The notes under the pieces: model-generated
Told to the model about the DNA's origin: nothing
Databases searched by the model: none
Seen by the model: the letters and a program-made list of their open reading frames with translations, nothing else
Assembly (NCBI RefSeq): GCF_002939945.1
Contig: NZ_MDEB01000003.1
Span: 190,547-254,546 of the forward strand
Direction: 5' to 3'
Length of the DNA stretch: 64,000 bases
DNA from: Xanthomonas arboricola pv. populi
Lineage (GTDB): Bacteria; Pseudomonadota; Gammaproteobacteria; Xanthomonadales; Xanthomonadaceae
In this document: piece by piece, positions 45,148 through 54,007 of the stretch
How positions within the stretch are numbered: position 1 is the stretch's first letter
How the letters are laid out: each line of letters opens with the position of its first letter
Program-made: the position numbers and the translations under genes

Positions 45148-46179
45148 ATGAGTCTCGTGAATACAGCATCGCCGTCACCGACCGATTACGCCGATACACC
45201 CGCCGCTACCGATGACGGCTTGCTTGCCGTGCGCGGCGAGCGTGTCATTGCCTTGCCGATGCGCCATGCCGGCATGCGCGAGCTACGGCTGCGCTATGAG
45301 CTGGTCGGCGCCGCCCATGCGCCGGTGGTGTTCGTGGCCGGCGGGATTTCCGCGCATCGCCATCTGGCCCCCAGCGGCCTGTTCCCCGAGAAGGGCTGGG
45401 TGGATGGCCTGGTTGGCGCCGGCCGCGCGCTGGATCCGGCATCGCGTCGTCTGTTGGCATTCGATTTTCTAGGTGCGGACGGCACGCTGGATGCGCCGAT
45501 CGATACCGCCGATCAGGCCGATGCGATCGCCGCATTGCTGGATGCGCTGGGTATCGCGCGTTTGCATGGCTTTGTCGGCTACTCGTACGGCGCGCTGGTC
45601 GGCTTGCAATTCGCGACCCGTCATGCAGCCCGCGTCGGCACCTTGGTCGCGGTCAGTGGCGCGCATCGCGCCCATCCCTATGCCGCTGCCTGGCGTGCAC
45701 TGCAGCGTCGCGCGGTGGCGCTGGGTCAGCTGCAATGCGCCGAAAATCATGGGCTGGCGCTGGCACGGCAGTTCGCCATGCTCAGCTACCGTACCCCGGA
45801 AGAATTCAGCGAGCGCTTCGACGCGCCGCCGGAAGTGATCAATGGCCGCGTGCGCGTGGCGGCCGAAGACTACCTGGATGCCGCCGGCGCGCAGTACGTC
45901 GCGCGCACACCGGTGAACGCCTACTTGCGGCTGTCCGAATCCATCGACCTGCATCGCATCGACCCGGCGCAGGTGCGCGTGCCCACCGTCGTCGTTGCGG
46001 TGGAAGGCGACCGCCTGGTGCCGCTGGCCGACCTGGTCGGCCTGGTCGAAGGGTTGGGGCCGCGCGGCAGCCTGCGCGTGCTGCGCTCGCCGTATGGCCA
46101 CGACGCCTTCCTGAAAGAAATCGATCGCATCGACGCGATCCTCGCCACTGCCCTTCGCCTCACCGGAGAAACCGCATGA
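45148..46179 (+). CDS. metX: MetX-family homoserine O-acyltransferase
   Basis: 343-residue alpha/beta-hydrolase-fold acyltransferase that activates homoserine for methionine synthesis. FVAGGISAHRHLAP, LLAFDFLGADGT, the nucleophile Ser in GFVGYSYGALVGLQFA, AYLRLSESIDLHRIDP, an Asp in VAVEGDRLVPLAD and a His in SPYGHDAFLKE form the expected triad. It is shorter and more divergent than typical 370-380-residue MetX. Such xanthomonad proteins may use succinyl- or acetyl-CoA; sequence reading cannot decide, although the following cystathionine gamma-synthase favours succinyl. ATG 45148 is preferred; in-frame ATG 45121 is an alternative. It is coupled to metB by ATGA and governed by the SAM-I riboswitch. 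Confidence 0.88.
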   Translation: MSLVNTASPSPTDYADTPAATDDGLLAVRGERVIALPMRHAGMRELRLRYELVGAAHAPVVFVAGGISAHRHLAPSGLFPEKGWVDGLVGAGRALDPASRRLLAFDFLGADGTLDAPIDTADQADAIAALLDALGIARLHGFVGYSYGALVGLQFATRHAARVGTLVAVSGAHRAHPYAAAWRALQRRAVALGQLQCAENHGLALARQFAMLSYRTPEEFSERFDAPPEVINGRVRVAAEDYLDAAGAQYVARTPVNAYLRLSESIDLHRIDPAQVRVPTVVVAVEGDRLVPLADLVGLVEGLGPRGSLRVLRSPYGHDAFLKEIDRIDAILATALRLTGETA

Positions 46180-47393
46180 GCTTTCGTGACCCCACCGACG
46201 CCCCCTGTACCGCTGCTACCGCCGCTGTCCGCGCCGGCATCGATCGCGACACCGCCTACGGTGCGGTGACGCCGCCGATCGTGCTGTCGTCGAACTTTTC
46301 CTTCGATGGTTTCGGCAACAAGCGCCAGTACGATTACACCCGCAGCGGCAACCCGACCCGCGATCTGCTCGGCGAAGCGTTGGCCGAGCTGGAAGGCGGC
46401 GCCGGCGGGGTGGTCACCTCCACCGGCATGGGCGCGATCAACCTGGTGCTCAATGCGCTGCTGCAGCCTGGCGATACCCTTGTGGTGCCGCACGATGCCT
46501 ACGGCGGCAGCTGGCGCCTGTTCAATGCGCTGGCCAAGAAGGGCCACTTCGCGTTGATCACGGCCGACCTCACCGACCCACGTTCGCTTGCCGATGCGCT
46601 GGCGCAGTCGCCCAAGCTGGTGCTGATCGAAACCCCGTCCAACCCGTTGTTGCGCATCACCGATCTGCGCTTCGTCATCGAAGCGGCGAAGAAGGTGGGC
46701 GCGCTGACGGTGGTGGACAACACCTTCCTGTCGCCGGCATTGCAGAAGCCGTTGGAGTTCGGTGCGGATCTGGTGTTGCATTCCACCACCAAGTACATCA
46801 ACGGCCACAGCGACGTGGTGGGCGGTGCGGTGGTCGCGCGCGATGCCGAGCTGCACCAGCAGCTGGTGTGGTGGGCCAATGCGCTGGGCCTGACCGGTTC
46901 GCCGTTCGATGCCTTCCTCACCTTGCGCGGTCTGCGTACGCTGGATGCGCGTCTGCGCGTGCATCAGGAAAACGCCGACGCGATCGCCGAGCTGCTGGAC
47001 GGACATGCGGTGGTCAATCAGGTGTATTTCCCCGGCTTGGCTGCGCATCCGGGTCATGCATTGGCCGCGCGCCAGCAGAAGGGCTTCGGCGCGATGATGA
47101 GTTTCGAGCTCGATGGTGGCGAAGCCGCGGTGCGCGCGTTTGTCGATGGCCTGCGTTATTTCACCCTGGCCGAGTCGCTGGGCGGTGTGGAAAGCCTGAT
47201 CGCGCATCCGGCCTCGATGACGCATGCGGCGATGACCGCCGAAGCACGCGCTGCCGCCGGTATTTCCGATGGCCTGCTGCGCTTGTCGATCGGTATCGAA
47301 TCGGCCGAGGATCTGTTGATCGACCTGCGCGCCGGCCTGGCGCGTGCCGAAGCGACGCTGAGCACCGCAAGCCGCAAACAGGTCGACGCGTGA
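46176..47393 (+). CDS. metB: Cystathionine gamma-synthase / trans-sulfuration PLP enzyme
   Basis: 405-residue Cys/Met-metabolism PLP enzyme. Landmarks are YDYTRSGNPTRDLLGEALAELEGG, STGMGAINLVLNALLQPGD, DAYGGSWRLF, LIETPSNPLLRITD, VVDNTFLSPALQKP and the PLP lysine in LHSTTKYINGHSDVVGGAV. SLGGVESLIAHPASMTH and GLLRLSIGIE close the protein. Motifs fit MetB (O-succinylhomoserine plus cysteine) better than MetZ, but reaction choice within this family is not certain. It starts within the metX stop and its stop overlaps hom (GTGA). Confidence 0.9.
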   Translation: MSFRDPTDAPCTAATAAVRAGIDRDTAYGAVTPPIVLSSNFSFDGFGNKRQYDYTRSGNPTRDLLGEALAELEGGAGGVVTSTGMGAINLVLNALLQPGDTLVVPHDAYGGSWRLFNALAKKGHFALITADLTDPRSLADALAQSPKLVLIETPSNPLLRITDLRFVIEAAKKVGALTVVDNTFLSPALQKPLEFGADLVLHSTTKYINGHSDVVGGAVVARDAELHQQLVWWANALGLTGSPFDAFLTLRGLRTLDARLRVHQENADAIAELLDGHAVVNQVYFPGLAAHPGHALAARQQKGFGAMMSFELDGGEAAVRAFVDGLRYFTLAESLGGVESLIAHPASMTHAAMTAEARAAAGISDGLLRLSIGIESAEDLLIDLRAGLARAEATLSTASRKQVDA

Positions 47394-48478
47394 GCACCGT
47401 GCTGCCTGTTTCGCGTCGTGCTTCGGTGGCAGCGGTGACGCCGACACCACGGCTGGCCTTGCTGGGCACCGGGACGGTGGGGCGCGCGTTCGTGGCGCGC
47501 TACACCGCGCTGCAGGAGCGCCAGCTGCAGTTGCCGCGCTTCGACTGGCTGGCCAATTCGCGGATTGCCCACGATTGCGGCACCAGCGCCGCCCAGGCCT
47601 TGCAACAGGCCAACGCCGCGCCGCGTGGTCAGGCCGTGCTGCAGCCCTGGGCGGAGACCACCGCCTTGCGTGCCGGCGATGTGCTGGTGGATGCGACCGC
47701 CAGCGATGTCGTTGCCGATTGGCATGTGGAATGGCTGCTGCGCGGCGTGCACGTGGTCACTGCCAACAAGCTGGGACAGGGCACCGCGTTGTCGCGGGCG
47801 CAGGCCTTGCACGCAGCGCGTCACGCCAGCGGTGCGCACTACGGCGATAGCGCCACCGTCGGAGCGGGCTTGCCGGTGTTGAGCAGCGTGCGCGCGCTGG
47901 TGGTGGGCGGCGACCATATCCATTCGATCGAAGGCGTGTTGTCCGGGTCGCTGGCCTGGCTGTTCCATCGCTACGACGGCAATGGCGCGTTTTCCGATTG
48001 CGTGCGTGAGGCGATGGCGGCCGGCTATACCGAGCCGGATCCGCGCATCGATCTGTCGGGCGAGGACGTGCGGCGCAAGTTGCTGATCCTGGCGCGCGCG
48101 GCGGGTTGGCAGCTGGAAGCCGAACAGGTGCATGTGGAATCGCTGGTGCCCACGCGCATTGCGCGGGTGCCGCTTGATGCCTTGGATGCGCAGCTGGACG
48201 CGCTGGATGCCGTGGTCGGTGCGCGTTGGCAGCAGGCGCGCGGCGCAGGACGTTGCCTGCGCTTTGTGGGCCGTGTGGATGCGCATGGTGCCAGCGTCGG
48301 CTTGCGCGAGTTGGCGCTGGATCACCCGCTGGCAGGTGGTGCCGGCACCGATAACCGCGTCGCCATCAGCAGCGATCGCTATCGCGAGCAGCCGTTGCTG
48401 ATCCAGGGACCGGGCGCGGGTGCCGAGGTGACCGCGGCGGCCTTGCTGGATGATGTGTTGCGGATTGTGGCTGGGTAA
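47390..48478 (+). CDS. hom: Homoserine dehydrogenase
   Basis: 362-residue NAD(P)-dependent homoserine dehydrogenase, resembling the C-terminal half of the fused ThrA/MetL enzymes but without an aspartokinase or ACT domain. The Rossmann motif LALLGTGTVGRAFV is followed by DVLVDATASDVV, VTANKLGQG, YGDSATVGAGLPVL, IEGVLSGSLAWLFH, AAGYTEPDPRIDLSGEDVRRKLLIL and LIQGPGAGAEVTAAALLDD. The GTG start overlaps the metB stop. With metX and metB it makes a complete aspartate-semialdehyde-to-cystathionine branch under one SAM riboswitch. Confidence 0.93.
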   Translation: MSTVLPVSRRASVAAVTPTPRLALLGTGTVGRAFVARYTALQERQLQLPRFDWLANSRIAHDCGTSAAQALQQANAAPRGQAVLQPWAETTALRAGDVLVDATASDVVADWHVEWLLRGVHVVTANKLGQGTALSRAQALHAARHASGAHYGDSATVGAGLPVLSSVRALVVGGDHIHSIEGVLSGSLAWLFHRYDGNGAFSDCVREAMAAGYTEPDPRIDLSGEDVRRKLLILARAAGWQLEAEQVHVESLVPTRIARVPLDALDAQLDALDAVVGARWQQARGAGRCLRFVGRVDAHGASVGLRELALDHPLAGGAGTDNRVAISSDRYREQPLLIQGPGAGAEVTAAALLDDVLRIVAG

Positions 48479-48533
48479 CCGCTCGAGAAGTGGAGAGGCG
48501 CCGGCTCTGCTTGAGCGCGGCTGCCGGTGCGCG

Positions 48534-48561
48534 TGCAGTCGATTACCTCATCGACTGCACG
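48534..48561 (+). terminator. Hairpin after hom
   Basis: Perfect 11-bp stem GTGCAGTCGAT / ATCGACTGCAC with a 6-base loop, 55 bases past the hom stop. There is no T-run; candidate end of the met operon. Confidence 0.45.
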
Positions 48562-48678
48562 GATGACCTGCCGTCCGTTCTGCACGTTGCAAACGCATCC
48601 AGCTGCAGCCCGCCTGTGCGCGAGCTGCAGCTTTCGGAGACGTGCTGGTCATGCCAATCGCATTGCCGCCGGCACTGT

Positions 48679-49674
48679 TCACTGCGCAATCGCCTTCAAT
48701 AACGCGGCATTGAAACGCGTCGGGTCCTGCACCTGCGGCGAATGTCCGAGCTCGGCGAATTCGACGAGCGTCGCGTTCGGGATCGCCTCGGCTGCGCGCT
48801 TGCCCAGCCTGGTGTAATCGCCGACCCGTGCCTTGACCTCGGGCGGCGCGGTGTCCTTGCCGATCGCGGTGCGGTCCTTGAGGCCGATGAACAACGTGGT
48901 CGGCACGGCGAGCTTGGGCAGTTCATAGACCACCGGTTGGTTGAACACCATGTCGTAGGTCAGCGCCTGGTTCCAGGCGACGGCCTGCCTGCCGTTGCCC
49001 AGCGACATGCCGGCCTGCATGCGCGCCCAGCGTTCGAACTCGGGCTTCCATTGGCCGGCGTAGTAGACCTCCATCTGATACTTCTTGATGCGCTCGAAGC
49101 TGATTTTCAGCTCGTTGTCGTACCAGGCATCGACACTACGCCACGGAATGCCTTCGGCCTTCCAGTCTTCCAGGCCGATCGGGTCGACCAATGCCAACTG
49201 CTCGGTGGCCTGCGGATACATCAGCGCATAGCGGATGGCAAGCATGCCGCCCATCGAATGACCGACCACCACGGCACGCTCAATGCCCAGCTTCTTCAGC
49301 AGTGCCTGCGTGTTGTCGGCCAGCTGGGCGAAGGAAAACTGATAGGTGGCCGGTTTGCTGGATTTGCAGAAGCCCACCTGGTCCGGCGCGATGACGCGGT
49401 AGCCGGCGGTGCTCAACGCGGCAATGGTCTGCTCCCAGGTGGCGGCGCAGAAGTTCTTGCCGTGCAGCAGCACGGCGGTACGCCCGTTGGGCTTGCCGGT
49501 GGGCGCGACATCCAGGTACGCCATTTCCAGCGGCTGCCGTTGCGAGGTGAACGCAAAGGTCTTGACCGGATAGGGGTAGTCGAAGCCTTCCAGGCGCGGG
49601 CCGTAGCTGGTTTCCTGTGCCATCAAGGGGCCGCAGGCAATGGCCAGGGCGAGAGTGCAGACAAGCTGTCGCAT
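48679..49674 (-). CDS. Exported alpha/beta hydrolase
   Basis: 331-residue periplasmic or secreted alpha/beta hydrolase. The signal peptide is MRQLVCTLALAIACGPLMAQ. VLLHGKNFCAATWEQTI (oxyanion area), VIAPDQVGFCKSSKP, the nucleophile Ser in VVGHSMGGMLAIRYA, an Asp in FIGLKDRTA and the His in ELGHSPQVQDP form the active site. CGGAGATCGCG precedes the ATG. It resembles epoxide-hydrolase/haloperoxidase-type enzymes in general layout; the substrate is unknown. It is monocistronic. Confidence 0.88.
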   Translation of the reverse strand: MRQLVCTLALAIACGPLMAQETSYGPRLEGFDYPYPVKTFAFTSQRQPLEMAYLDVAPTGKPNGRTAVLLHGKNFCAATWEQTIAALSTAGYRVIAPDQVGFCKSSKPATYQFSFAQLADNTQALLKKLGIERAVVVGHSMGGMLAIRYALMYPQATEQLALVDPIGLEDWKAEGIPWRSVDAWYDNELKISFERIKKYQMEVYYAGQWKPEFERWARMQAGMSLGNGRQAVAWNQALTYDMVFNQPVVYELPKLAVPTTLFIGLKDRTAIGKDTAPPEVKARVGDYTRLGKRAAEAIPNATLVEFAELGHSPQVQDPTRFNAALLKAIAQ

Positions 49675-49787
49675 CGCGATCTCCGTCGGAATCCAGCATA
49701 AGACGGTACACGGCCGCATGTGGTGGGGACGTACAGCGTCGCTGCGCCGGGTGGACATGCATGGCGCGGCCCGCGGCCGCGCCCGGC

Positions 49788-51170
<1,383 letters not shown>

Positions 51171-51255
51171 GCTTGCCGGAGAGGTGAGCGTAAAGGCGGC
51201 TATTCTAGTCGGTCGGCGATTGCGGCACGGCTGCAGCGCAGCATGAGACCTCCCG

Positions 51256-51489
51256 ATGGCCTTGATCCTGTACCAGCGCGACGACTGCCACCTGTGCGAC
51301 CAGGCCGTGGAAGTGTTGGCGCAGTCACGCGCTGGCGAGTTCAGCAGCGTCTTCATCGATGGCGATGCGGCGCTTGAGTCCGCTTACGGTGAGCGTGTGC
51401 CGGTGTTGCGCGATGCGGATGGGCGCGAGTTGGACTGGCCGTTCGACAGCCGGCGTTTGCGCGAGTGGTTGGATGCCGGCACGCGATGA
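51256..51489 (+). CDS. Glutaredoxin-like thioredoxin-fold protein
   Basis: 77-residue protein beginning [21 protein letters not shown], with a CxxC redox motif (CHLC) at residues 11-14 and the cis-proline in [10 protein letters not shown], as in the DUF836/glutaredoxin-2-like family. [12 protein letters not shown] is a common ending for this group. It is divergent from sdaA with an 85-base gap. Its partner is unknown. Confidence 0.88.
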   Translation: MALILYQRDDCHLCDQAVEVLAQSRAGEFSSVFIDGDAALESAYGERVPVLRDADGRELDWPFDSRRLREWLDAGTR

Positions 51490-51564
51490 TGTGGCGTGCG
51501 CGCACTCGGCACGCGCCAGATGTGGATTCTGAGCGGCTGAAAACGACGTCGCGCCGGCCTGGTG

Positions 51565-51900
51565 CAGAGCGGATGATCTGGGCCTTCGCTGCAGGGCGAT
51601 CTGCCACTGGGCTGCAGGGCCCTTGCCCGCCCACCGTCGCGGGACACGCTGCAAGTACGTCCTTGTAAGCGCTTACGCGGCATCCATGCCGCGTAAGGTC
51701 CCGCGACGGTGGGCGGGCAAGGACCAGTCGAGATGGTCGGTCTGCATGGCTTTCAACAGAGCAATCGGCAAATTTTCTGGTGCGGTGTCTTCGCCGGTTG
51801 CGGGACCGTGTGGCGGCATGGATGCCGCCACCGAGCCCCATGGACGGGTTCACGGCGTGTCCCGCGAGCGGTGAGGGCGCCGCACCCTCGACCGACTCAG
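51565..51900 (+). repeat. Composite palindromic repeat, copy B
   Basis: Same architecture and orientation as the copy at 38994. Module 1 occupies 51621-51722 (arms 51621-51645 and 51698-51722; central hairpin TTACGCGGCAT-CC-ATGCCGCGTAA at 51673-51696). Module 2, the inverted diverged version, lies at about 51779-51878 with hairpin GGCGGCAT-GG-ATGCCGCC. The spacer is about 56 bases versus 132 in copy A. It accounts for most of the 620-bp gap between the glutaredoxin-like and yceI genes; 51901-52041 holds nothing I recognise. Confidence 0.85.
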
Positions 51901-52041
51901 CGTTTGACCTTGGCTTTTGACTGCATCTAACAAGATGGGGCCAACGAACTCATTTTGTCGGCCGCCCGTTCAAGCTGTCAGCCGTACCCGGGATGGATGC
52001 CGAGTCTAGCTGTCGCGCGGTGTCATCCGGTCCCCAGGCAT

Positions 52042-52076
52042 AAAAAGACGGCGGACCCGACGAGGTAGTCCGCCGC
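52042..52076 (-). terminator. Rho-independent terminator of the yceI operon
   Basis: On the minus strand, stem GGCGGAC / GTCCGCC with an 11-base loop, followed by GTCTTTTT, about 35 bases past the stop codon at 52109. Confidence 0.85.
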
Positions 52077-52108
52077 CCAATGGCCGCATCCGGTTGCGGC
52101 CGGTGGCG

Positions 52109-52678
52109 TTACTTCGCCTTGAGCACGACCCTGGTGCTGATCGCGGTTTCGTTGGGGATGGTCTTGGTATCGGCCCAGTCGCCGCCGCCCACGCCGAAGT
52201 CCAGGCGCTTGACCGTCGCCTTGCCGGCCAGCACCGGCTGCGCGCCCGGGGTCCAGGTGAAGGTCAGCGTGACCGGCTTGCTGACGCCGCGCAGTTCCAG
52301 CGTGCCGTCGGCAGCGTACTGATTGCCGCCGAGTGCGCGGAACTTGTCGGCGCGGTAGCGCGCGGTGGCGAACTTGGCGACGTTGAAGAAGTCCGGCCCC
52401 TGCAGGGTCGAATCACGATCGTTGTTGCCGCTGATGGCGCTGGCCAGCGGAATGCGCACATCGAGCTTGGCGCCGGCAAGATTGGCCGGGTCGAAACTCA
52501 GCGTGGTGTTGAAACCCGGGAACTTGCCGGTAAACACTTCGCCGTCGTACTTGCTGGCAAACACCAGCGACGAGCCGGGCGCCTGCACGTAGTCGGCAGC
52601 GAGGACCGGGGCGGCAGCGAACGTGGCCACCAGGGAGGCGGCGACCAGCAGGGGAGAGGCGAACAACCTGGACGACAT
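52109..52678 (-). CDS. YceI-family periplasmic lipid-binding protein (1)
   Basis: 189-residue exported lipocalin-like protein with a signal peptide (LLVAASLVATFAAAPVLAA). The YceI fold pattern is visible: SSLVFASKYDGEVFTGKFPGFNTTLSFDPANLAGAKLDVRIPL, QGPDFFNVAKFATARYRADKF, GTLELRGVSKPVTLTFTW and RLDFGVGGGDWADTK. These proteins bind polyisoprenoids such as ubiquinone. AAAGGATTCCCC precedes the ATG. It is the last gene of a three-gene operon with a cytochrome b561 and a second YceI protein. Confidence 0.92.
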   Translation of the reverse strand: MSSRLFASPLLVAASLVATFAAAPVLAADYVQAPGSSLVFASKYDGEVFTGKFPGFNTTLSFDPANLAGAKLDVRIPLASAISGNNDRDSTLQGPDFFNVAKFATARYRADKFRALGGNQYAADGTLELRGVSKPVTLTFTWTPGAQPVLAGKATVKRLDFGVGGGDWADTKTIPNETAISTRVVLKAK

Positions 52679-52688
52679 GGGGAATCCT

Positions 52689-53252
52689 TTAGGGTTTGGA
52701 AGAGAGCCAACCGCGCGGCAACATCCGCACCAGGGTGGCGTCACGCTGGAACAGGTGGTGGTAGAGCGCAGCGCCGGCATGCGCCAGCACCACCGCAATC
52801 AACAACCAGAAGCCCCACTCGTGGATGAAGTGCGCAATCGCGCGCAATTGTTCGTCCGGCGGGCTGAGCTTGGGGACGGCAAACAGGCCAAACCAGCGGA
52901 ACGGGCGCAGTCCGCTGGTGGAGTCGTACAACCAGCCCGACAGCGGCATTGCGAAGATCATCGCGTACAGCAGCCAGTGGGTCAGCCCGGCGATGCGTTC
53001 CTGCCAGCGCGGGGTGCCGGCCACCGGCGGCGGCGCGCCCGCGTAGACGCGCCAGCCCAGCCGCACGATCACCAGTGCCAATACGGTCAGGCCCACCGAT
53101 TTATGCGCGGTGTAGACCCAGAAGTATTTCGGCGTCTTGGGCAATTCGCCCATGGTCAGGCCGACGATGCCCAGCACCAGGATCAGCAGTGCGATCAGCC
53201 AGTGCAGGGTCTGGCTGACACCGCCCCACCGTTCGACGTTCTTCAGGGTCAT
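52689..53252 (-). CDS. Cytochrome b561
   Basis: 187-residue di-haem membrane cytochrome with four helices. His ligands appear in SQTLHWLIALLIL, YTAHKSVGLTVLALVIVRLGWR, GLTHWLLYAMIFAMPLSGWLYD and HEWGFWLLIAVVLAHAGAALYHH. The last helix supplies the second ligand pair. It lies only 10 bases upstream of one yceI gene and 2 bases downstream of the other, a strictly conserved-looking yceI-cybB-yceI arrangement. It probably oxidises quinol or superoxide at the periplasmic face together with YceI-bound quinone (inference). Confidence 0.93.
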   Translation of the reverse strand: MTLKNVERWGGVSQTLHWLIALLILVLGIVGLTMGELPKTPKYFWVYTAHKSVGLTVLALVIVRLGWRVYAGAPPPVAGTPRWQERIAGLTHWLLYAMIFAMPLSGWLYDSTSGLRPFRWFGLFAVPKLSPPDEQLRAIAHFIHEWGFWLLIAVVLAHAGAALYHHLFQRDATLVRMLPRGWLSSKP

Positions 53253-53254
53253 GC

Positions 53255-53911
53255 TCAGGATTCCGGGCTGGTGGCAGTGTCAGGGGCGGCGGGTGCGCTT
53301 TGCGGTTGCGGCGCGTCGTCGTCGGCGCGGCCTTCGCGCACGGCTTCGGCTTCGATGCGCAGTTCCACCGTATCGCCGATCATCGATTTCCACGCGTCGA
53401 TGCCGAACTCCGCACGGCTCAGCGTTGCAGTGGCCGAGAACCCGGCGGTGCGGCGGAACGGCGGCAGCGGATGGCGCTTGAGCGCATTGAGGGTGACATC
53501 CAGGGTGACCGGGCGGGTGACCCCGTGCAGGGTCAGATTGCCGGTGACCCTGGCGTGGTTCTGCCCGCTGGCTTCCACCTGCGTGGAGACGAAATGCGCG
53601 TCGGGAAACCGCTCGGCGTCGAGTAGGTTGCGTGCCAGGGTGGCCTCGTTCCACTTGGCATCGCCCAGGTCGGCGCGCTGCAGCGGCACGGTGACGTCCA
53701 GCCGTGCCGAGGCCCAGTCGTCCGGGTCGAACACCAGCGTGCCGCTGGTTCCGGAAACGGTGCCCAATGCCTTGGAAAAGCCGGCATGTTCGACCGCGAA
53801 CAGCACCCGCGTGTGCACCGGATCCAGCGCATAACGCACCGGCGCGGCGGTTGCGGCGAGACTGGTCGCGAACAGGGCGGGAAGCAGCAACAGGCGGGCG
53901 AGGGTTGTCAT
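53255..53911 (-). CDS. YceI-family periplasmic lipid-binding protein (2)
   Basis: 218-residue exported YceI protein, paralogous to the one at 52109. The signal peptide is LLLLPALFATSLAATAA. YALDPVHTRVLFAVEHAGFSKALGTVSGTSGTLVFDPDDW, DARFPDA-like DAERFPDAHFVSTQVE, GNLTLHGVTRPVTLDVTLNAL and SRAEFGIDAWKSMIGDTVELRIEAEA match the family. A low-complexity acidic/alanine tail (DDDAPQPQSAPAAPD) is extra. It is the first gene of the operon and is divergent from the first sensor kinase; only 96 bases separate their starts. Confidence 0.92.
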   Translation of the reverse strand: MTTLARLLLLPALFATSLAATAAPVRYALDPVHTRVLFAVEHAGFSKALGTVSGTSGTLVFDPDDWASARLDVTVPLQRADLGDAKWNEATLARNLLDAERFPDAHFVSTQVEASGQNHARVTGNLTLHGVTRPVTLDVTLNALKRHPLPPFRRTAGFSATATLSRAEFGIDAWKSMIGDTVELRIEAEAVREGRADDDAPQPQSAPAAPDTATSPES

Positions 53912-54007
53912 GGGTGGATTCTAGACATATCCCGCTGCAGCGCGCTCGGCTTGCGCTCGCAACGATCCGTTGCGAGCATGCGGGCTGGACGTGGAAAGGA
54001 TGCCCAC

